Positions 41,539 through 48,658 of a DNA stretch of 60,318 nucleotides are shown piece after piece. Positions within the stretch are counted from its first letter, which is position 1. Each line of letters starts with the position of its first letter. The notes below the pieces were generated by a model. It was given only the letters and a program-made list of their open reading frames with translations, was not told the DNA's origin and did not search any database. Location: assembly GCF_011762095.1 (NCBI RefSeq), contig NZ_JAASQO010000018.1, positions 1-60,318 of the forward strand, read 5' to 3'. The stretch comes from Parvibaculum indicum (GTDB taxonomy: Bacteria > Pseudomonadota > Alphaproteobacteria > Parvibaculales > Parvibaculaceae). A program made the translations under genes and the position numbers.

Positions 41539-42084
41539 TCACCGCGTCGGCGCGCGCCAGACGAAGCGGCCGTTTCCGTCTTCGTCGGTGTAAAGGGGGA
41601 CTGCCCGGCCGATGACGGTGGTGGCCGGGAGCGGGCCGAAGTAGCGACCATCGAGACTGTCGGGGATGTCGATGTTCATGAGGAACAGCTCGTCCGGCTG
41701 GACGCGGCGACAGCCGTGCCAGACCGGCAGGGGGCGGCCGTGACTGTCGTGGTCGCGCGCTTCGCCGAGAGGGATGTCATCGACGGTGATGGCGTGGCCG
41801 GTGCGACACACCCGCTGCCCGGGACGCCCCATGACGCGCTTCAGGAGCGGCACGTCGCGGCCGATATAGCCGCGCTCGACCATGAAATCTTCGAGCGGCT
41901 CGGGCGGCATCACCGCGACCAGGTCGGGAACTTCGAGACGCTCGGCCGGATCGATCCGATAGAGCCCGATCGGCGCGCTGGCCGACACGTTCCAGACGAG
42001 CCTGGTCGATGTCGGAATGACCGCTGCTACGGCAACGCCCATCGCGGCAACGTAGGTCAGCATGACATAGCCGAAGCGGGTCAT
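41539..42084 (-). CDS. traF: S26-family peptidase, TraF-type (pilin maturation)
   Basis: A 181-residue membrane-anchored protein (helix about 5-25) with the catalytic Ser region SASAPIGLYRI (about 35-45), the Lys region LLKRVMGRPGQRV (about 81-93) and a C-terminal DGRYFGPLPATTVIGRA, as in TraF of IncP and signal peptidases of family S26. In RP4, TraF cyclises TrbC pilin, so it probably matures the prepilin encoded at 9921-10253. ATG at 42084 overlaps the DUF2840 stop (ATGA). Confidence 0.9.
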   Translation of the reverse strand: MTRFGYVMLTYVAAMGVAVAAVIPTSTRLVWNVSASAPIGLYRIDPAERLEVPDLVAVMPPEPLEDFMVERGYIGRDVPLLKRVMGRPGQRVCRTGHAITVDDIPLGEARDHDSHGRPLPVWHGCRRVQPDELFLMNIDIPDSLDGRYFGPLPATTVIGRAVPLYTDEDGNGRFVWRAPTR

Positions 42085-42854
42085 TGTTCGATCTTCCGCC
42101 GCTTGAGCCATGCCTGATGGCGCGCAAACGTGTAGGAGCGCGGTTCGTGACCGGCGTTCATCCTGTGCGCCACATGGCGCCAGTGGTCGGGGGCGACGTC
42201 GCAGGGATCGACGCCGGCGGCTTCCACCGCGTCGATATGCAGGAGCACTTTCTCGACCTTCGGCCAGCCTTCGATCTTGAGGAGGATTTCGCCGCCAGGA
42301 CGCACGAAAGGCAGCGTCTGATAGGCGGCGCCGGCGTCGACGGCGCGCACGATGTCGATGCGCGAGATGACGGTGCCGAAGTCGTTTGCCGCCCACCGGA
42401 CAAAGGCGAAGATGGCGCCGGGACGAAAGGACACTACACGCCGACGACGATCGAGAATCCGGTCACCGGCCTGGCGGCCGAAGCGGATCCAGTATTCGAT
42501 CCGGTTCTCGATCCAGGTCAGCTCGACATGGGTGAGCGCATCGGGACTGTTGGCGGACGGCATCGGGCCGCCGCGCGCGCGGGAGGCCGCGGTGCCGGTC
42601 ATGAGGGGGTCTCCTTCGTCTGCGGGGAATTCGCGGGCGAGCAGGTCGCGGAGCATGCCGGCGACGGTCTGTCCGCGCCGGAACGCCGCGATCTTGATCC
42701 GGCCGCGCAGTTCGGGCGTGACGTCGATCGTCAGCCGGGCGGTGAAGCCGGCGGCATCCGCGTCGCGCGCCGGCGGTGCATCCGACGCCTTGATCCAGCG
42801 CTCGGGATCGGCGGGGCGCGACGCGAAACCGCGTTTCGGAGCGCGCCCGCTCAT
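42081..42854 (-). CDS. Ribbon-helix-helix/DUF2840 fusion protein
   Basis: The single 257-residue frame joins an RHH segment (about 36-75: FTARLTIDVTPELRGRIKIAAFRRGQTVAGMLRDLL) to a DUF2840 domain (from about 100: THVELTWIENRIEYWIRFGR, to WLKRRKIEQ). In related elements I recall two genes. Here an internal ATG at 42602 is preceded by GAAGGAG at good spacing, and its ATGA would provide a stop in another frame. A one-base change may have fused two formerly overlapping genes; DUF2840 could still be made separately. Confidence 0.75.
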   Translation of the reverse strand: MSGRAPKRGFASRPADPERWIKASDAPPARDADAAGFTARLTIDVTPELRGRIKIAAFRRGQTVAGMLRDLLAREFPADEGDPLMTGTAASRARGGPMPSANSPDALTHVELTWIENRIEYWIRFGRQAGDRILDRRRRVVSFRPGAIFAFVRWAANDFGTVISRIDIVRAVDAGAAYQTLPFVRPGGEILLKIEGWPKVEKVLLHIDAVEAAGVDPCDVAPDHWRHVAHRMNAGHEPRSYTFARHQAWLKRRKIEQ

Positions 42855-43489
42855 GGCGCAAGCCTTCCCACCTCGGCACCAAGGGCCGCGACCTCGCGCG
42901 CGGCCGGGCTGTCCTCGTCGATCTCGAAGACGAGCCGCCCGGATTGCGCTGTATCGGCGAAAGCGACGCGCTGACCGATCCGCGCCGTCAGCACCGGCGG
43001 ATCGTGATCGGCGAGCGTCTCGGCCGTCTCGCGGGCGATGACGGTACGCGCGCCGCAGCGGTTGAGAACGAAACGGGCGGCAAGCTGCGGGCGATAGATG
43101 CGCGCTTCATGCAGGAGCGACAGCATCTCGGCCGAAGCCCAGCCATCGAAGGGCGACGGCTGCACCGGGATCAGCACCAGATCGGCGGCGAGCAGCGCCG
43201 AGCGCATCAGCGAGGCGACACGGGGCGGTCCGTCGATGACAATGTGATCGGCGTCCCGCGCCAGCTCCGGCGCCTCGCGATGCAGCGTGTCACGCGCGAG
43301 GCCGACGACGCCGAACAGGCGTGGCAGGCCTTCGCGCGCCCTCTGCTGCGACCAGTCCAGCGCCGAGCCCTGCGGATCGGCGTCGATCAGGGTGACGCGC
43401 CTTCCCTGCCGTGCCCATTGTCCCGCGAGATGCAGCGCCAGCGTCGTCTTGCCGACGCCGCCCTTCTGGTTGAGAAACGCGACGATCAT
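42851..43489 (-). CDS. parA: ParA-family partition ATPase
   Basis: A 212-residue P-loop protein with deviant Walker A NQKGGVGKTT (7-16), Walker A' LIDADPQGSALDWS and Walker B HIVIDGPPRV. It is of the short ParA type without an N-terminal DNA-binding domain. It would position the excised or replicating form of the element. It overlaps repA (ATGA) and the RHH-DUF2840 gene, forming a rep-par unit. Confidence 0.9.
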   Translation of the reverse strand: MIVAFLNQKGGVGKTTLALHLAGQWARQGRRVTLIDADPQGSALDWSQQRAREGLPRLFGVVGLARDTLHREAPELARDADHIVIDGPPRVASLMRSALLAADLVLIPVQPSPFDGWASAEMLSLLHEARIYRPQLAARFVLNRCGARTVIARETAETLADHDPPVLTARIGQRVAFADTAQSGRLVFEIDEDSPAAREVAALGAEVGRLAP

Positions 43490-44631
43490 CGTCCCCCTCC
43501 CGGCTTACGCCCGAGGGAGAGTCGCGATGGGTGAGCGGTGTCGCTGCCGGTTGGCCGCGCCCCGGATGTCTTTCGGAGGAGCCCGTTGATGGCGGCAGCG
43601 ACGGTGTTTTCCACATCGCTCCGCGCAACATAAGAGTTAGATTCTCTGTTAGATTCTAAGTTAAGGCCCGGAATCGTCGTTTCCGGCCAGAGACTTAACT
43701 GCGATCTCTGCGTGCGAAGTCCCGATGGTCCTACGTGCGAAATCCCGATACCGCTTGCGTGCGAAGTCCCGACCGCGTCCACAGCGCCGTCCACAGGTAC
43801 GGCGGATGGCTTCGCCGGCAGGATGCGCAGCAGTTCGCGTCGGCCTTTGCGCTCGATGTGCAGGCGGTAGCCGGGCAGCGGCTGGCGCGGGACGATGCGC
43901 CGGAGCTGGAGCGCGAAGTCGGAGACGCGCATGAGGCTGCCGGACTTTTCATGGAGATGGGCGAACTCGAAAATCCAGCCCGGCGGCTGGCGGCCGGCGT
44001 GCTTGCGCGCGACACGGTAGAGCCAGCGTTCGATGCCGCCCGTCAGCCGGAAATAGGCCGGGTCGATGGTGAGCACCAGCGAGCGGTCGGTGACGCCGCG
44101 ATAGAACCAGTCTGGCAGCACGAACTCCATGCCCTCGACGCGGCCGTCGCGCGTGACGCATTCCTCCCATTCGTTGATCCAGGAGAATTGGTGGCGGCGC
44201 CAATGCTCGCCCTGGCGGATGGTGGTGCGGATGACGGTCGATTGCAGGCGGGTGAGCGCGCCCTTCAGCAGCTTGTAGTCGCGCTGGCCGGTTTCGCGGC
44301 CGATCGATGTCAGGAGCTGATAGGGTGTGAAGCGCAGGAAGCGCGAGGTCTGGAGACCGAGATTCTCGGCCTCGACGATCTGCGAGGCGGCCCAGATGAG
44401 GATGTCGGCATCCCAGATGGTCGCCATGCCGTGCTCGGGCACGGCGAAGACCTCGACGCGAACACCGCCGGTCTCATAAAGGATCGGCGCGATGCGCTTG
44501 GCCTTGGCGAGCGAGAAGAACGGCCGCTCCATGAGATCGCGCTGATCGCGGGGGCTGGCGTCGCCGGTCGCAACGATGAAGGGATCGAGCCTGGCCCGCT
44601 CGGTCGAGGTGATGAGGCGGCGCCGCTTCAT
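43486..44631 (-). CDS. repA: Replication initiator RepA (plasmid-type)
   Basis: A 381-residue protein of the RepA/replication-initiator family (RPFFSLAKAKRIAPILYETGGVRVEV, ATIWDADILIWAASQI, then a winged-helix region TSIGRETGQRDYKLLKGALTRL, and GIERWLYRVARKHAG). It would allow autonomous replication of the excised element. Its 3' half contains three copies of a 15-base iteron-like repeat, and the last 100 residues are poorly structured. Confidence 0.88.
   Translation of the reverse strand: MKRRRLITSTERARLDPFIVATGDASPRDQRDLMERPFFSLAKAKRIAPILYETGGVRVEVFAVPEHGMATIWDADILIWAASQIVEAENLGLQTSRFLRFTPYQLLTSIGRETGQRDYKLLKGALTRLQSTVIRTTIRQGEHWRRHQFSWINEWEECVTRDGRVEGMEFVLPDWFYRGVTDRSLVLTIDPAYFRLTGGIERWLYRVARKHAGRQPPGWIFEFAHLHEKSGSLMRVSDFALQLRRIVPRQPLPGYRLHIERKGRRELLRILPAKPSAVPVDGAVDAVGTSHASGIGISHVGPSGLRTQRSQLSLWPETTIPGLNLESNRESNSYVARSDVENTVAAAINGLLRKTSGARPTGSDTAHPSRLSLGRKPGGGR
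43711..43772. repeat. Iteron-like direct repeats inside repA
   Basis: CGTGCGAAGTCCCGA occurs at 43711-43725 and 43758-43772, and CGTGCGAAATCCCGA (one mismatch) at 43734-43748, a period of 23-24 bases, about two helical turns. The first copy is in a different repA reading frame from the other two, so the conservation is at DNA level. They are candidate RepA-binding iterons marking a replication origin or autoregulatory site. Confidence 0.65.
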
Positions 44632-44642
44632 GATCGGACGTC

Positions 44643-44924
44643 TCAGCGACGGGTGCGGCCGGCCTGGGCCGCCGGTGCGGGTTCATGGCGCTTGGCGGGC
44701 AGCACAGACCCACGCGGGTCGGAGGTCGAGGTGACGGCGCCCCGATCGGCCCAGGCCTGTAGGTCCTCGATCGCATAGACGACGCGGCCCCCGAGCTTGC
44801 GATAGGCCGGGCCGGTTCCATAAGTGCGGTGCTTTTCCAGCGTCCGGCCGGAGAGACCGAGGAAACGCGCGGCTTCGGGAGTTCTGAGAAAGCGCGGCGG
44901 CAAGCCGGCGAGATTGGGCGACAT
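44643..44924 (-). CDS. AlpA-like helix-turn-helix protein
   Basis: A 93-residue protein with a MerR-like/excisionase HTH (PPRFLRTPEAARFLGLSGRTLEKHRTYGTGPAYRKLGGRVVYAIEDLQAWADRG read as residues 9-63). Such AlpA-type proteins precede repA in these elements and may control rep-par or excision. ATG at 44924 was chosen to begin just before the domain. The gap to repA is 11 bases. Confidence 0.85.
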   Translation of the reverse strand: MSPNLAGLPPRFLRTPEAARFLGLSGRTLEKHRTYGTGPAYRKLGGRVVYAIEDLQAWADRGAVTSTSDPRGSVLPAKRHEPAPAAQAGRTRR

Positions 44925-45006
44925 GATCGGGGCCTCCGTGGGTTGGTTGAGGCCGCTGGCAATGAGCGGCGGACGCAGGCCACGGTGGCGAAGGAGAGCC
45001 GCGAGG

Positions 45007-45050
45007 GGGGAGTGCGAACAAGGGAATGCCAAAATCGCACCCCCTCTGCC
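45007..45050. terminator. Long imperfect hairpin between DUF2285 and AlpA-like genes
   Basis: GAGGGG and GTGCGA on the left pair with TCGCAC and CCCCTC on the right, separated by a small bulge and a 17-base loop. It lies just past the DUF2285 stop on the minus strand. With no T-run it is more likely a processing or attenuation structure than a classic terminator. Confidence 0.35.
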
Positions 45051-45059
45051 GACATCGGA

Positions 45060-45834
45060 TCAGGATCGGCGGCGATGGCGCAGGAGAACGCGATAGCCCC
45101 CGGCGATCATGGCGAGGGCATCCTTGACAAGGTCCATGGTCGCGTCGCGCAGCGCCGAGGACTTCCAGGGATCGGATGCAACGCGGGACACGCCGTAAAT
45201 GACGCCCGCGATCTCGCGGTAGGTCGCGCCGTTCATGCGCCCGTCGACCGCTTGCAGCATGTGGCGGGCACGCCGGCGTTGCTGCTTGGTCAGGCGGGCA
45301 TCGGGCGGGACAGCACGGCCAAGCAGGGATTTGAGCAGACGCTCGACGGCTTCGAGCCGGTCGAGGCCGTCGAGATCGAGCGGGACCAGCGCGGCAAGGG
45401 GTTCGCCGCCGGCAACGCCTGCCAGCCGCAGGAGATGCAGAACCTGCCCATCTCCGGGATCGTGCAGGAAATGGACGCCCCGTTCGTCGGAGCGGGCGGC
45501 GGTTTCCTGAACGACGGTGAAGAGATTGATATCGGCGGGAAGTATGGAAGGCGCGGCCGTTAGCAGCACGGTGCTGGTGTCGTCCTCGGGACACCAGAAG
45601 ACCGGCGCTTCAGTGGCGTTGAGCGATGGACGGGCGACGAAATTGCAACCCCCAGCGTTTCCGCACCCGGTTCGTCAATTCCCGGAGATCGCACGCCGGA
45701 CGCCTGGTCTCGGCATAGTCGCGCTGATAGTCGCCATTGCGCCGCAGCCATTCCCAGCCGAGATCGGGCGATACGAGATCGTCGAGATAGTCGTAGGTCG
45801 ATGTCGACCGCCACCGGGATATGTCAGGGGTCAT
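45060..45834 (-). pseudogene. DUF6499-DUF2285 regulator gene split by a one-base frameshift
   Basis: The first frame (ATG 45834) encodes a transcriptional-regulator-type N-terminus (ISRWRSTSTYDYLDDLV, then GWEWLRRNGDYQRDYAE, LTNRVRKRWGLQF) and stops at 45610. The second frame, from about 45640, continues FVARPSLNATEAPVFWCPEDD and runs through a DUF2285 domain (LTKQQRRRARHMLQAVDGRMNGATYREIAGVIYG) to 45060. In the family both halves are one protein. Deleting one T from the TTT at about 45640 restores it. Either mutated, a sequencing error, or a slippage site. Confidence 0.7.
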
Positions 45835-45945
45835 GGGAGTCCTCTGCGCGCTGTCTACCGGGAGGCGCACCATTCCCGGTTGCAGAGGCCGCCGGAAGCC
45901 CCGAAGGCGGCAACGGGCGATGCGGGTGAGGCATCGCGATTGCGG

Positions 45946-46230
45946 TCAGTGAGCGCGGCCCTCGCGCACGAGCAGGCGATAGCCATGCTCGGTCATCCAG
46001 CGGGCGCGGGCGAGATGGGTGTCATGGACATGGCGCGCGCGATCCGGCTCGCGAGCCGGATCGAGGCCGAACAGGATCGTGACGGCCTCGCGCCAGTCGG
46101 CGCCGTCGGTCGCCGCATCGAGCAGCCGCATGTAGAGCTTCATATGCTCACGGTCATAGGCCGTGAGCGCCGCGCTCTGCGGCGGTTCATCGAGGAATTG
46201 TACTTGCGTCACCCCAGCCCCCAGAGCCAC
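45946..46230 (-). CDS. Small DUF2285-type DNA-binding-like protein
   Basis: A 94-residue protein with the pattern LTAYDREHMKLYMRLLDAATDGADWREAVTILFGLDPAREPDRARHVHDTHLARARWMTEHGYRLLV, which recurs in ICE DUF2285/RovC-like DNA-binding proteins. Probably a regulator of transfer genes; no direct evidence. The start could be ATG at 46230 or the later ATG at 46143. Confidence 0.65.
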   Translation of the reverse strand: MALGAGVTQVQFLDEPPQSAALTAYDREHMKLYMRLLDAATDGADWREAVTILFGLDPAREPDRARHVHDTHLARARWMTEHGYRLLVREGRAH

Positions 46231-46347
46231 ACCATATCCGCCCGCGCCCCATTTGTTAACCAGGCGTTCGATGGGCAGAGGGAAGACCGCTGGCGCATCG
46301 CGTGATGCGTGGCAGGCATCGCCGAGGCGCTGAATGGGATGTCGGGG

Positions 46348-46596
46348 CTATTTTCGGCTGTCGATTTTCGCACGAACGAACATCACCCCTTCTCCTTGGT
46401 CGGAGTTGAGGAAGACGATGCCATTGGCCTCGAACGCCCGGCGCACCTGATCGCGCGTCGTCTCATACACCTTCAGTCCGCTCTCGGACTCGAGGCGCTT
46501 CAACGCGGTCAGGGATACCAGGGCCTTTTCAGCGAGCGTCTCCTGCGTCCAACCAAGCAACGCGCGTGCGGCCCGCGTCTGTCGGGCGGTGATCAT
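46348..46596 (-). CDS. XRE-family helix-turn-helix regulator
   Basis: An 82-residue protein with an XRE HTH (ITARQTRAARALLGWTQETLAEKALVSLTALKRLES, residues 2-37) and a short tail (RRAFEANGIVFLNSDQGEGVMF) seen in small repressors. A perfect palindrome overlapping TATAAT lies 43 bases upstream, so autorepression and control of a divergent promoter is likely. Confidence 0.88.
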   Translation of the reverse strand: MITARQTRAARALLGWTQETLAEKALVSLTALKRLESESGLKVYETTRDQVRRAFEANGIVFLNSDQGEGVMFVRAKIDSRK

Positions 46597-46638
46597 GCAT
46601 GATCACCTCCCACCGACACGAACGCACATGCCAGAACT

Positions 46639-46655
46639 ACGACTATAATAGTCGT
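46639..46655. promoter_or_regulatory. Operator/promoter palindrome for the XRE regulator
   Basis: ACGACTAT-A-ATAGTCGT is a perfect 8+1+8 inverted repeat containing TATAAT (46644-46649), an ideal -10. Repressor binding would block any promoter using this -10, in the usual XRE autoregulatory style. No clear plus-strand gene follows. Confidence 0.6.
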
Positions 46656-46749
46656 TCTATAGGTGAAGGACCAGACACAAAACGCTGTGTTGGTGTCCTT
46701 CGGAGCGATCGGCGTTGTGACTGATTCGGTCGGATACGAACGGCGAACG

Positions 46750-46776
46750 GCCCCGCCCGGATCGTCCGGGCGGGGC
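46750..46776. terminator. Strong hairpin after the second DUF736 gene
   Basis: GCCCCGCCCGGA and TCCGGGCGGGGC form a perfect 12-bp stem with a 3-base loop, 12 bases past the stop of the minus-strand DUF736 gene. There is no T-run, so it may stabilise the 3' end rather than end transcription alone. Confidence 0.55.
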
Positions 46777-46787
46777 GTCGCGGCGCA

Positions 46788-47108
46788 TCAGTCGCCGTTG
46801 CGGCGGGTGGGACGGGACCAGATGAGGCTGAAACCGCCGTCCTCGTCGTCGAAGAGGTTGGCGTAGATCGGAGCGGTGAAGCTCGGATCGTCGAGCTTGA
46901 GGCCCAGATAGTCGCGGCCCTCGTTGGACTGCTTGGACCAGGCGGCGCCGATCTCGGCGCGGCCGACCAGAATGCGGTGGCTGGGGGCGTTCTCGCTGGT
47001 CTGGTTGGTTTCCGGGACGATGCGGACGTTCTTGGCCTGCACATTGAGGGTGACGATTTCGCCGGTGTATTCGTTGCCGGTCTTCTTGAAGGTGCCGATG
47101 GTCGCCAT
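46788..47108 (-). CDS. DUF736 family protein (copy 2)
   Basis: A 106-residue protein with the canonical DUF736 start (MATIGTFKKTGNEYTGEIVTLNVQAKNVRIVPE) and end (SFTAPIYANLFDDEDGGFSLIWSRP). This is the more typical of the two copies. It is a single-gene unit: a hairpin lies at its 3' end and a 596-base leader region precedes it. Role unknown; its high conservation in ICE leading regions suggests an early function after transfer. Confidence 0.9.
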   Translation of the reverse strand: MATIGTFKKTGNEYTGEIVTLNVQAKNVRIVPETNQTSENAPSHRILVGRAEIGAAWSKQSNEGRDYLGLKLDDPSFTAPIYANLFDDEDGGFSLIWSRPTRRNGD

Positions 47109-47704
47109 GTCAGTTCTCCTTGATTTGAAGCTCCGAGCCCGCACCATTGCGGCCTCGATGGCGATCGACGGGCCGGAGGCGATCGACGCCGCACCCGCTA
47201 GGGCCGCAGCGCCAGCGGAGGATGGCGCCCGAGCGACTTTGTTGTTTCGCGAGGAATGAGCGCGCAGCGCTCAGGGGAAGAAAGTTGATCGGTGCCATTG
47301 CGGCATAGGCGATCGAGGCGCAGCCGGTCTTCGGCCAGATCAGGCCATTGGAGAGGCCGTTTGGAGCGGTCGACCCGACAAAAAGATCAAGGGAGAACGT
47401 GGCGGTCCCATGCAGCCGTAGGAATCCTGGCAACGGGTCGCTGCCGGTGACGACGTTGCACCTGTCCTGGCGAGAACCGCGATGGGCTTCCCGCAGCCCT
47501 CGGCTCGTGAAACGCCATCCGCGCCTTCGTCGTCGAGTAGCTGTGCAGCGGACCAGCTACCTGTCCAGCGCCGCTTCAACATGCCTTACGCTATTTCGGG
47601 CCTGACATTGCGATCTCTGCTCGAGGGCCAGTTTCGTCCATCTCCTGCGTCGAGGATGGCAGGCGTGCCGACTTGCTGGCCATGCTCCGACGGCTGTGTC
47701 TGTG
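47109..47704. other. Long non-coding leader upstream of DUF736
   Basis: No convincing gene is seen in 596 bases. The region holds a hairpin element at 47241-47273 that recurs upstream of DUF2493. The length is unusual for this tightly packed element, so regulatory or single-strand-initiation functions are plausible. Confidence 0.5.
47242..47273. repeat. Hairpin element, copy 1 (upstream of DUF736)
   Basis: TTGTTTCGCGAGGAA is followed by a perfect stem TGAGCGC-GCA-GCGCTCA (47257-47273). A near-identical lead sequence with a different but equally perfect 7-bp stem lies at 51014-51049. Each copy is about 150 bases upstream of a minus-strand gene start. Confidence 0.55.
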
Positions 47705-48145
47705 TCAGCCCCGCGCCATGCCCTGTCCGGCCGGCTCGGGCGCGGCCATCGCCGAGATCCGCAGGAATGCCGTGACGCCGACCGCGATCGCACCGACGAC
47801 GGAAAAGGCGATCTGCCAAGTCTCCGACGGCATGGCGTGCTTCACGATGCCATGGGTCGCGTGATAGCCCGCGATCGCCGCAGGCGCGACGAAGGCAAGC
47901 GCAATGACGATGCGCAGCCAGAGCGGCCGGGCGAAGGCAAGGAGCAGTTGGCCGACGCCGAAAATCAGCGCGGCCGCGACCAAGCCGATCGCGATGCCGC
48001 CCGGCCAGCCGGCGCCGCTGTCATAGGCCCACATACCGGCGGTGACGCCGGCGAAGGCTGGAAGCGCGTAGATAGCAAGCGTGAACAGCAGCCAGCAGAG
48101 AACGCCGATGGCCGCGATGCTGAAGATGATGCCAAGGAAGATCAT
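47705..48145 (-). CDS. Small polytopic membrane protein of unknown function
   Basis: A 146-residue protein with four predicted membrane helices (MIFLGIIFSIAAIGVLCWLLF, YALPAFAGVTAGMWAYDSG, GIAIGLVAAALIFGVGQLLL, IVIALAFVAPAAIAGYHA and a final one near 120). I recognise no family, but similar proteins occur at this place in related ICEs. The start at 48145 was chosen for a hydrophobic N-terminus. Confidence 0.7.
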   Translation of the reverse strand: MIFLGIIFSIAAIGVLCWLLFTLAIYALPAFAGVTAGMWAYDSGAGWPGGIAIGLVAAALIFGVGQLLLAFARPLWLRIVIALAFVAPAAIAGYHATHGIVKHAMPSETWQIAFSVVGAIAVGVTAFLRISAMAAPEPAGQGMARG

Positions 48146-48289
48146 GGTGGTGGTCTCCGTGAGAAAAGGTCTGACGGTCGCGCCTTCCACCACCACCACG
48201 GCGCGGTGCCAAGTATAGCTGAAGATGAGCGGCCACGGGAGCGGAAATCGGCTAGGAAGTTCCGCTCGCCAGACCAGGCGCTCCCTTCG

Positions 48290-48457
48290 TCAGGACTGGA
48301 AGGGATCGAATTCATGGATGATGGCGGCGGTGTCGCCGTCGTATTCGTTGGCAGGAACGACCGAAAGGCTGCCGTCGCCGGCCCGGAAGATGACGATGGC
48401 GACCATGAGTGTGGTGGCGAGGCTGAAGGCGTAGGCGTGGGCGTCGTTGAGGGACAT
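48290..48457 (-). CDS. Small hypothetical protein (55 aa)
   Basis: A 55-residue protein starting MSLNDAHAYAFSLATTLMVAIVIF, with one hydrophobic helix and an acidic tail (NEYDGDTAAIIHEFDPFQS). No known function. A perfect hairpin lies 22 bases upstream of its start. Confidence 0.55.
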   Translation of the reverse strand: MSLNDAHAYAFSLATTLMVAIVIFRAGDGSLSVVPANEYDGDTAAIIHEFDPFQS

Positions 48458-48478
48458 TGTTCCGGCTCCTGTCTGGAG

Positions 48479-48497
48479 GCGGGGGACCATCCCCCGC
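48479..48497. terminator. Hairpin between the orphan nuclease and the 55-aa gene
   Basis: GCGGGGGA-CCA-TCCCCCGC is a perfect 8-bp stem about 160 bases past the stop of the nuclease gene and 22 bases before the next minus-strand start. It could be a terminator without a T-run or an attenuator. Confidence 0.4.
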
Positions 48498-48658
48498 GCG
48501 ACAGGCGCCCGATGTGTCCGGCCGAGGGCCGCAATCACCGCGGAGGCGAAGCCTCAAGGCCGCACGCTCGCGTAGCGGACCCTTCACGGGTTGATGGCGT
48601 CAGGCCATCGGCTGGACCAAGGATCAGCGCATTGAGAGCGGTTGATGGCGACGCTTTC

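Noticed and set aside
43711-43772. Short regularly spaced repeats as a CRISPR array
   Set aside because: Only three 15-base repeats with 8-9-base spacers, inside repA and with no cas genes; iterons fit better.
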